DNA of 64,000 bases from Nonomuraea rubra (GTDB taxonomy: Bacteria; Actinomycetota; Actinomycetes; Streptosporangiales; Streptosporangiaceae): positions 6,927,001-6,991,000 of the forward strand of contig NZ_JACHMI010000001.1 in NCBI RefSeq assembly GCF_014207985.1, written 5' to 3'. The position numbers were made by a program, and so were the translations under genes. The notes under the pieces are model-generated. The model searched no databases, was not told the origin of the DNA, and saw only the letters and a list, made by a program, of their open reading frames with translations. This document shows, in pieces, positions 31,709-39,230 of this stretch. Position 1 is the first letter of the stretch; every line of letters starts with the position of its first letter.

Positions 31709-32545
31709 ATGATCACACCTTTTCGTCGTCATCCGGGCCGCCTGGGCGCCCGGCGGATGATGGCCGTCGTGCTGGGTGCGGGGCTCGTCCTGGCGGGGGG
31801 CGGCTCAGGGCCGGCCTCCGGGACCGCGTTCCGAACGACGTCGTCCGAGCTGAGCGCCACGACCGCCGCCGTACCGTCGTCGTCCGGCGCCTGGGGCGGC
31901 ACACGGCCCGGGCCCGTGCTGGTCGCCGGGCACTACCAGCCGGTCTGGCCCTTCGGGGACCTGGCCGAGGTGCGCGCCTGGCAGCGAGCCCACGACAAGA
32001 GCGGGAAGGACGCCTGGCATCTCGACCCCGGCAAGACCGCGTTGCGCTTCACCCGCGACCTTCTCCGCTTCAAGGAGATCAACGTCGAGGTGGGCAGATC
32101 GGTGCAAGGCCGGCACGCCCGGGTCAAGGTCGGCTACCGCAGCTCCGAATCCGGCCGGCCGGCCGTGGCCGCGGTGGTGCACCTGGTCCGGTTCGGGGAC
32201 GGCGAGAACGCGCCGTGGGAGGTCGTCGGCACCGATGACGAGCAGCTGTCTCTGACGACGCCCGCGTACGGCTCGGCGGTCCGCTTCCCTGTGACGGTGG
32301 GCGGCAAGATCAGGGGCGTGGACGAAAGCCTGCGGGTTCAGGCGCTGCGACGGCATCCGGCCCGCGTCCTGGGCAGCTCGTGCTGCGAACCCGCCGGCGG
32401 GGTCGAAACCGCGCAGCCGTGGCGGGTCAAGCTCAACCTGTCTTCGAAGGCGAAGCGGGGCGAGGTGCTGACTCTGGTCGTCTGGACCGGCGGCCACGTC
32501 GCCGACGTCGAGCGATTCGCGATCACCGCGGTACGCGCCGCATGA
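31709..32545 (+). CDS. Secreted protein of unknown function
   Basis: 278 residues. A long signal peptide (residues 1 to about 40) has a basic start and the hydrophobic core MMAVVLGAGLVLAGGGS. The mature part is a beta-rich domain with regions such as GHYQPVWPFGDLAEVRAWQR, INVEVGRSVQGRHARVKVGY and LTLVVWTGGHVADVERFAIT, and a CC pair at SSCCEPAGG. The ATG at 31709 has GGGGGA upstream. I do not recognise the family. It ends just before a strong terminator shared with the convergent mannanase operon. Confidence 0.72.
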   Translation: MITPFRRHPGRLGARRMMAVVLGAGLVLAGGGSGPASGTAFRTTSSELSATTAAVPSSSGAWGGTRPGPVLVAGHYQPVWPFGDLAEVRAWQRAHDKSGKDAWHLDPGKTALRFTRDLLRFKEINVEVGRSVQGRHARVKVGYRSSESGRPAVAAVVHLVRFGDGENAPWEVVGTDDEQLSLTTPAYGSAVRFPVTVGGKIRGVDESLRVQALRRHPARVLGSSCCEPAGGVETAQPWRVKLNLSSKAKRGEVLTLVVWTGGHVADVERFAITAVRAA

Positions 32546-32657
32546 CCCGCACCGCATGCGGAGGAAGCCGTCGCCGCCGCATGCGGAGGAAGAGGAGAGC
32601 GCGTCAACTCCGGCGGCCTTCGCGTTCCCCACGGGCCGACCGGTCCGGTGTGAAAGC

Positions 32658-32694
32658 GTGCGGCGGTCTCCCCCGCTCGGGGATACCGCCGCAC
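32658..32694. terminator. Bidirectional terminator between convergent genes
   Basis: GTGCGGCGGT (32658-32667) pairs perfectly with ACCGCCGCAC (32685-32694), and TCCCC/GGGGA extends the stem inside. It lies between the secreted protein stop (32545) and the end of the mannanase operon (32700), so it can serve both. Confidence 0.8.
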
Positions 32695-32699
32695 CCCCG

Positions 32700-34981
32700 T
32701 CACCCCTCCGGAAGGATCCGGACGGTCGCCGTGGCGGGAGCGCTCGCGCGGTACCCCCTGCCCGGCAGCAGTGTGACCGTGACCGTGCGCCCGGCCGGCG
32801 AGTGCCCGCGCCGGTCGAGCACCCGGACCGTCTCGGTGGCCGTGGTCCGGCCGGCCTGGAACGTGACGCGCCCGTCGAGCGGCGCGTAGTCCCGGCCGGC
32901 CCGCGTGTCACGGTCGTCGCGGACGGCGTAGCGCACGGTCAGCTCCTCGCCCGCGGAGTGCGCGGGGCGGACGAACGTGAGGACCGCGTCGGTGGCGGGC
33001 TCGCGGGCGTCCGACGTGGCCTCCGCGGAGACGCGCGGCAGGGCGTCGATGGCGTTGCGCCGGGCGGCCAGGCGCGGCACGCCGGCGGCGCCGATGCTGT
33101 GGTGGTAGAACTCGGCCATCGCCTCCGGAGTGTTGTGGTTCCAGGTGCGCACGCCCCACGGCATGGCGAGCGTCCAGTCCGGCTGGGCCGCCTGCTCGGC
33201 CCGCGACGGGAAGACGAACGTCTCGCCGATGATCATCGGCTTGCCGTCGCGCCTCGCGATCGACCGCGCCTGCTCGTAGTGGCGGGCCGCGTAGCCCTCG
33301 GGGTCGTAGAAGTCCACCGACAGCACGTCGTAGTAGTCCTTGCCGGGGCTGAAGGAGGACCAGTCGCCGGCGTCGTACTCGGCCAGGCCGCCCTCGAGGC
33401 CCTCGTAGCGGTCGAACTTCGGGTCGCCGTCGGCCCAGCCGTAGTTGTCCGGCAGGTCCTGGACGTTCCACACCCAGACGATGTTGGACAGCCCCTTCTC
33501 GACCTCCAGGTAGTCGTGGAACATCCGGTACAGCCCCGCGCTGCCGGTCAGTCCCGGCCGGCCGCCCCACCAGAACACGTGCTGGTTCATCTCGTGGAAG
33601 GGCCGCAGCAGCACGGTCACGCCGGCGTCCTCCAGCTGCTGGAGGTAGCGGGCGTACTCGTCCATGCGCCGCTTCCAGCTGAGGTTGAGCGGGCTGCCGT
33701 CGGTCATCAGCTCCTTCCACTGGTCGTTGTAGAGGTAGCTGAAGATCCGGTTCGGGCCGGGCAGCGTCTCGTGCGCCTGGTCGCCGCCCCAGCCGCCCTC
33801 AAGCGCTCCTGCGCGACGGTGTACTGCGGGGGCGAGACGTGGAACATGATCTGCACGAGGCCGCCGCCGGCCCACTGCCGCCTCACCTCGTCGATCATGT
33901 TCTGCCGGTACGGCACGGTGCCGCCGGTCAGGAAGTCCGCGCTGTAGAGGGCCGGGTACACGCCGAACTGGTTCGCCACCCGCTGGTGCAGCACGTCGGC
34001 GTTGAGCGGGTCGGCGTACGACTGGTCGTGGTGCATGGCCGCGAGCATGCCCCTGCCGGTCAGGCCCTTCAGGTAGGCGGTCACGTCCACGCGCGGCGGC
34101 AGGTTGCGCACCCGGAGGCGCAGGCTCACGTCCTGGTCCACGGTGAACGTGACGCCGTTCTGGTGCAGCTTGAGCTGCTGGAGCCGGACGAGCGCGCTGC
34201 CGTTGCCGGCGAAGTCGCCCTTGGGGGCGAACCGGTCGCCGGAGGAGGGCAGGACGGCCGCGTTGTCCGAGGTGTAGCGCGCCTGCACGATCCGCGCGCC
34301 GGCCGGCAGCACGGCGGCGGCGTTCAGCGCGGTGACGAGGTTGCCGACCCGGTCGGCCGTCAGCGCGCCGCCGGGGAAGGAGACCTCCGGCACGTACGGC
34401 TTCTCGTCGAAGACGAGCTCGATCTCGTCCACCGTGATGCGTCCCTCCCGGACGTCGCCGACCTGGTTGACGTAGAGGGCGAACGACGTGATCCCCGCCG
34501 TGTTGATCGTCCCCGTGCCCGTCTTGGGGGTGAACGACCCGATCGGGATCGTCAGGTGCTGCGGCTGCGCCGAGGCCGGGTCGAAGCCGGGCACCGCGTT
34601 CAGGTGCGCCTCGTAGGAGGCCCCGTCGGAGAGCTGCAGCAGCACGTCCTGGCCGGGCGTGGCGTTGGCGACCCACAGCTCGACGGCCCGCAGGCCGGGC
34701 CAGTAGCCGTTCACCGGCCGGGAGCGGCCCGAGTAGCCGCCGGTCAGCGTATAGGACAGCGCCATCGCGTTGCCGAGCCCGGCGCCGAACGGCGAGGGCA
34801 CGAGCGTGGCGGTGTTCGTCCCGCCGTTGGGGTTCGGCGCGTACGCGGCCGACAGGCGGGCGCTGTCGGCGTAGGTGGAGAAGTCGTCCAGCTGCTCCCG
34901 GTAGGAGTCCGCGGCCTGCGCGGCCGGGACGGCCGCGCAGAGCGTGAGGAGGGTCAGCAGGACGGTGAGCACCTTCCTCAT
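32700..34981 (-). pseudogene. Secreted GH26 beta-mannanase with Calx-beta domain, frameshifted
   Basis: Endo-1,4-beta-mannanase of about 759 residues if the frame is repaired. It has a signal peptide (1-26), an N-terminal carbohydrate-binding-like module (about 28-190, LDDFSTYADSARLSAAYAPN), and a GH26 catalytic domain with LLRPFHEMNQHVFWWGG (acid/base Glu) and PMIIGETFVFPS (nucleophile Glu). A C-terminal Calx-beta domain (VLTFVRPAHSAGEELTVRYA) follows. Near 33800-33802 the frame changes: VAQERL ends one frame and EGGWGGDQAHET starts the other, as if one base were missing in CGC-TTG-AGG. The break falls inside the catalytic domain. The ATG at 34981 overlaps the upstream gene's TGA by four bases. 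It could be a true mutation or a read error; both halves look well preserved. Confidence 0.85.
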
Positions 34982-36387
34982 GCGGGCAGGGTCCACTTCT
35001 GGTTGGCGTTGGTGGTGCAGCTCCAGATCTGCAGCGCGGTGCCGTCGGCCGAGCTCTGCCCGGTCGCGTCCAGGCACCTGCCGGTGGCCGCGCTGGTCAG
35101 GCGCTGGGTGGCGGAGTCGTAGGTCCACCGCTGGTTGGCGTTGCCGCTCGTGCAGTCCCAGATCTGCACCTTCGTTCCGTCGGCGTTGACCCCGCCGGCC
35201 ACGTCGAGGCACTTGCCCAGCGCGCGGATGGTCCCGTCGGAGCCGACCGTCCACGCCTGCGCGCTGCCGTTGGCGTCACAGGTGTAGAGCTGCACCTTGG
35301 TGCCGTTGGCGGGGTTGGCGGCGGCCACGTCGACGCACTTGCCGCCGAGTCCCCTGATCTTCCCGGTCCTCGTCGTGCCGCCGCCTCCGCCGGTGATGGC
35401 GAACTCGCCGCGGTTGTACACCCGCGGGCCGAAGTAGCTGGCCTGCACGCTCGCGTTGGTGTTGTACGACGGGTCGGTCAGCCACTCCGCCCACACCATG
35501 AACCAGGTCCAGCGCGGCTGGGCGTCGAGCAGCGCGGGGCTGGGGGCGCGGCCCACCTCGGCCAGGGAGATCGGCTTGCCGCCGGCCACGCCGAGCATCG
35601 CCTGGTAGTCGGAGGAGGAGGGCTCCAGCTTGGCCCACACGTCGAGCGAGGCCACGTCCGCGTACGACGAGCCGGGCCAGTACTCGCCGATCGAGCCCAT
35701 GGAGACGTCCTTGACGTTCCAGACCCACACGAGGTTCGTCAGCCCCTGGGACGTCAGGTAGTCGTAGGTGATCTGGTACAGCTTCCTGCTGCCCGACGCG
35801 CCCGGCCGGCCGCCCCACCAGGACCAGCCGTCGTTCATCTCGTGGATGGGCCGCCACAGCACCGGCACCCCGGCGTTCTGGAGTTGGCGCAGATAGGGCA
35901 CGGCCTCGGCGAGCCGGCTCTTGAAGGCGTTGTTGAGGCTCGTGCCGCTGGTGACGAGCTGGCTCCACTGGCTGTCGGACAGGTGGCTGAGCACGCCCGC
36001 CGAGTCCCAGCCGCAGGTGGAGCCGGTGGTGGGCGGGCACATGTGCCAGGTCAGGGTCACGACCGAGCCGCCCTGCCACTGGCGGATGGCCTCGTTGATC
36101 ATCGTCTGGCGGCTGGCGACGTCGGAGGAGGCGAACAGGAAGTCGCCGCCCCACAGGCCGGGGGTCTGGCCGGTGATGCTCTGGGCGACGCGGGTGTACT
36201 TGGTGGGGTCGCTGTTGGGCTCGCGGTTGTGCTGGCCCGACAGGGTGTACCGGCCGGAGATCCCGTTCAGGAAGCTGATCAGGCCGGCCCGGGTGGCGGC
36301 GGGGAAGGCCAGTGCGGGCGTGGCCAGGCTCGCGACGGTGGCCAGGGCCACCGCCAGGGTCAGTAAGAGGCTGCGGGGGGTGCGCAT
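34978..36387 (-). CDS. Secreted GH26 beta-mannanase with CBM13 (ricin-type) domain
   Basis: 469 residues. A signal peptide (1-27) is followed by a GH26 domain (about 30-335) with SGQHNREPNSDPTKY, VLWRPIHEMNDGWSWWGG carrying the acid/base Glu, and KPISLAEVGRAPSP carrying the nucleophile Glu. A Gly/Thr linker leads to a ricin-type CBM13 (about 345-469) with three QxW repeats (AQAW, NQRW, NQKW) and repeated GKCLDV-like segments. It hydrolyses internal mannan bonds outside the cell. It is the middle gene of the three-gene mannanase operon, 16 bp after the GH5 gene, with AGGAAGGGG upstream of its ATG. Confidence 0.94.
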   Translation of the reverse strand: MRTPRSLLLTLAVALATVASLATPALAFPAATRAGLISFLNGISGRYTLSGQHNREPNSDPTKYTRVAQSITGQTPGLWGGDFLFASSDVASRQTMINEAIRQWQGGSVVTLTWHMCPPTTGSTCGWDSAGVLSHLSDSQWSQLVTSGTSLNNAFKSRLAEAVPYLRQLQNAGVPVLWRPIHEMNDGWSWWGGRPGASGSRKLYQITYDYLTSQGLTNLVWVWNVKDVSMGSIGEYWPGSSYADVASLDVWAKLEPSSSDYQAMLGVAGGKPISLAEVGRAPSPALLDAQPRWTWFMVWAEWLTDPSYNTNASVQASYFGPRVYNRGEFAITGGGGGTTRTGKIRGLGGKCVDVAAANPANGTKVQLYTCDANGSAQAWTVGSDGTIRALGKCLDVAGGVNADGTKVQIWDCTSGNANQRWTYDSATQRLTSAATGRCLDATGQSSADGTALQIWSCTTNANQKWTLPA

Positions 36388-36403
36388 GGGGGGGTTCCCC
36401 TTC

Positions 36404-38929
36404 CTACGGGGCGGGATAGGCGGTGACCTGGTCGACGGTGAGCGCGCCGGTGCCCGGCCCGCCGCCGACGTAGAACGACAGTTGCTCGAAGCGGGTCACG
36501 TCGAGCGGGCCCGCGCCGGCCCAGCTCGGGTGGTCGAACTCGGTGAACGGGATGCGCACCACGCCGTTCGGTGCGGCGTCGAGGGTGTGCTCGAAGTAGA
36601 CGCCGCCGGTGACGAACTGGACGGTGATCTTCGCGGCCGCGCCGGTCTGGGCGAGCCGCAGTTCGAGGCCGTGCTGCCCCCACACGTCCAGGGCCGGGGA
36701 GAACGTACGGATGACGCCCGCGTAGCCGGCGCCGCCGAGCGTGTAGTCCAGCCGCATGCCCTGGCCGGGCAGCAGCGACGGGGTGATCTGGTCGCCGCCG
36801 GGGTTGCGCGCGTAGGCGGCGGCGAGCTGGGCCGAGTCCGCGTAGCCCGTGAAGTCGTCCACGACGGCGGGGGCGGTGGGCAGCGGGCGGGTGGCGAAGG
36901 TGGACACCGCGCCGTGGGTGCGGCCGGCCGCGTTGACCGCGGTGATCCGCCAGTAGTAGGTGACGCCGGGTTCGAGCTCCCCGGACGGCCTGTGCTCCGT
37001 CCCGGTGATCGCGGTGGCCGACAGCACGGGGTCGCTCAGGTCGGCGTGCTCGGAGACGGTGAGCGTGTAGAGGCCCGTGCCCGCGGCCGGGCTCCAGGTG
37101 AACGCCGGGGTGCCCAGCACGTCACGGGCGCCGGGAGCCGGGGTGAGCGGCGCGGGGGCGGCTGGAGGCGCGGTGACGGGAGCGGGGTCGGCCGACCAGA
37201 GGGTGGCGCGGGTCAGCCCCTTGCCGCCGCTCCAGAGCACGCGGACGTGCCCGGCGCCGCCGATCTCGGCCGTCACCTGGCCGTCGCCCCTCCCGTGCCG
37301 CACGTCACCGCTCTCGTGCCGCACGGTGTCGGTCTCGTCCCGCACGGTGTCGGTCTCGTGCCGCACGGTGCGCCAGGCGGAGCCGTCGTCGGAGACCTGC
37401 ACCTTTATACGCGGCCGGCCCGCCACGTCGAAGCGCACCCGTTGCAGCCCGGGGCGGCTCCACGACATCCAGGCCTCGCCGTCGGCGACGGCCGCGGCCG
37501 GGGTGATGGTGACGTTCTCGTGGCCGCCGGCCAGGTCCGTCGTCTGCAGCGGGTCGACGAGCACGACCTGCGAGCGGGCGACCCGCACCGGCTCCGAAGC
37601 GGTGCCGCGGCGGCCGTCCCGATCGACCGGGACGACCCGGTAGGTGACCTCGCCCGTCGCTCCCGGGTCGATCCACGGCGTCTGGTTGTCGGTGAGCAGC
37701 CCCTGGTGGGCGGCGCTCCACCGGCCACGCCGCAAGCGCTCCACGACGTAGCCGGCGGCGCCGGCCGCGCCGCGCCAGCGCAGCTCGTTGAGCCCGCCGC
37801 GCTTGTCCACCTGGGTGATGAGCGGCGGCCCGACGCGCGCGGGGCGGCCGCTCGGCGGGGAGACCTGCTCGGCGAAGGCGACCTGCGCCTCGACGGAGGC
37901 CCGCATGCGCTCGTCGTCGCCGGGATAGTGCAGGGTGAAGCCGTCGTCGTGCTGGACGAAGCCGCCCCGGTCGTGGTGACCGAACAGCGACCACGACAGC
38001 AGGCCGGTGACGTTGCGGTCCGCGGCGAGCGGGGTGAGCAGTTCCTTGGTGGCCGCGGTGGAGGCGTACTCGCCGGCGATGTAGACCTTGCCCGCGCCGG
38101 TCACCGTGGCCGCGTCGGCGCCGACCCGCTCGGCCGTCGGCGGGTAGTAGTGCACGTCCACGATGTCCACGCCGGGCGCGGCGAGCGTGTCGGGGTCGAG
38201 GTCGAAGCGGCGGCCGGCCGCGATGAGCTGGCGCGGCGCCCACTGGCGGAACTTGACGGCGTTGGTGTTGATCCAGTCGAGGGTCATGCCCTCCAGTTCG
38301 TTGCCGAACTCCCAGGCCATGATCGTGGGGTCGGCGTTGTAGGCCTTGCCCGTCAGCGGGTTGACCCGGCGCATCACGTGCTCGGCATAGGCCTGGTAGT
38401 CGGCGATCACCCGCTCGTCGGTGTAGAACGCCTCCGACGGCAGGCCGTAGGGCTCGGTGAAGTCGCGGTGACCGCCGTGGTAGTAGGACCACTCGTCGGT
38501 CAGCGGCAGGATCAGGCGCAGGCCGATCGAGCCGGCGTACGCGATCGCGTAGTCCACCGTCGCGAACGCCTCGTCGTTGAAGCCCGCCTCCTTCGAGGGC
38601 AGGATCGACAGGGGGTTGCCGGTGGAGGCCAGCATGTGCGAGCGCACCACGGTCATGCCCATGGCCTTGGCCGTGTCGAGGGCGTCCCGGATGCGGAAGA
38701 AGGTCGGGTAGGCGACGCCGCCGACGTTCTCGTCCAGGCCGAGCCAGTAGATGTTGGTGCCGGCGAAGCGGAACGGCTTGCCGTCGAGGTCGAGGCGGGA
38801 GTCCGAGCGGGTCACGAACCGGGTGTTCAGCGAGGTCAGGTCCGCTGGGGCGGGGGCAGCGTGCGCGGGCGGGGCCAGGGAGAGGACCAGGACGACCGCG
38901 GCGAGGCTCGCCCATCGGAGGGATCGCAT
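36404..38929 (-). CDS. Secreted GH5-type beta-mannanase, multidomain
   Basis: 841 residues. After a signal peptide (1-25) the catalytic domain (about 30-400) shows DGKPFRFAGTNIYWLGLDEN, the acid/base region IMAWEFGNELEGMTLDWI and the nucleophile region GKVYIAGEYASTAA, typical of mannan-acting GH5 enzymes. Next come fibronectin-like modules (about 415-510 and 590-680), a galactose-binding-like region interrupted by a heptad repeat (RHETDTVRDETDTV), and a C-terminal module (about 685-841, VVDDFTGYADSAQLAAAYAR) that resembles the N-terminal module of the GH26 protein at 32700-34981. It is the first gene of the secreted mannanase operon, divergent from the beta-mannosidase. The ATG at 38929 has AAAGG about 11 bases upstream. 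Confidence 0.92.
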   Translation of the reverse strand: MRSLRWASLAAVVLVLSLAPPAHAAPAPADLTSLNTRFVTRSDSRLDLDGKPFRFAGTNIYWLGLDENVGGVAYPTFFRIRDALDTAKAMGMTVVRSHMLASTGNPLSILPSKEAGFNDEAFATVDYAIAYAGSIGLRLILPLTDEWSYYHGGHRDFTEPYGLPSEAFYTDERVIADYQAYAEHVMRRVNPLTGKAYNADPTIMAWEFGNELEGMTLDWINTNAVKFRQWAPRQLIAAGRRFDLDPDTLAAPGVDIVDVHYYPPTAERVGADAATVTGAGKVYIAGEYASTAATKELLTPLAADRNVTGLLSWSLFGHHDRGGFVQHDDGFTLHYPGDDERMRASVEAQVAFAEQVSPPSGRPARVGPPLITQVDKRGGLNELRWRGAAGAAGYVVERLRRGRWSAAHQGLLTDNQTPWIDPGATGEVTYRVVPVDRDGRRGTASEPVRVARSQVVLVDPLQTTDLAGGHENVTITPAAAVADGEAWMSWSRPGLQRVRFDVAGRPRIKVQVSDDGSAWRTVRHETDTVRDETDTVRHESGDVRHGRGDGQVTAEIGGAGHVRVLWSGGKGLTRATLWSADPAPVTAPPAAPAPLTPAPGARDVLGTPAFTWSPAAGTGLYTLTVSEHADLSDPVLSATAITGTEHRPSGELEPGVTYYWRITAVNAAGRTHGAVSTFATRPLPTAPAVVDDFTGYADSAQLAAAYARNPGGDQITPSLLPGQGMRLDYTLGGAGYAGVIRTFSPALDVWGQHGLELRLAQTGAAAKITVQFVTGGVYFEHTLDAAPNGVVRIPFTEFDHPSWAGAGPLDVTRFEQLSFYVGGGPGTGALTVDQVTAYPAP
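37295..37370. repeat. 21-bp tandem repeat inside the GH5 gene
   Basis: About 3.6 copies of a 21-bp unit (core CCGCACGGTGTCGGTCTC) at 37295-37370 encode a charged heptad, RHETDTV, on the minus strand. The repeat stays in frame and lengthens a loop in a non-catalytic region. Copy number may vary between strains. Confidence 0.75.
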
Positions 38930-39138
38930 GGGGCAGGGCCTTTCTCGGATTCGGCTGAACGATTGCTTTACCGAATAAGTGCCCTGAAGATAGAGCTCGC
39001 GTGACAACAGTGTCAACGACCGGGAACGCCCAAGAAACGGTCGCTTAACGTCCGGCTGACCCGGTTCAGCGGCGCCTGCCACCGGGAGGTCAGCAGGGGT
39101 CCTGAGCGGCCTCCGCGACCTGGTGGTTTAGCCGGAAC

Positions 39139-39152
39139 CTAAAACGGTCTAG
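39139..39152. promoter_or_regulatory. LacI-type operator, mannan locus site 1
   Basis: CTAAAACGGTCTAG is a 14-bp imperfect palindrome with central CG, located between the divergent GH5 (start 38929) and beta-mannosidase (start 39231) genes. It matches site 2 at 42783-42796 in 12 of 14 positions. It is probably bound by the LacI protein encoded at 41699-42739. The rest of 38930-39230 holds no gene; promoter elements were not assigned with confidence. Confidence 0.7.
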
Positions 39153-39230
39153 ACACGTTCAGGTGGAAATCGCTACCTTGTCGGACGTCTGGGGGCGTTT
39201 GTCCCATTGTCATGATCAAGGAGCAGGCGG

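Noticed and set aside
35921..39004. Very long open frame on the plus strand opposite the mannanase genes
   Set aside because: It is antisense to two clear mannanases, has Arg/Gly/Val-rich composition typical of GC-rich shadow frames, and contains no domain or ribosome site.
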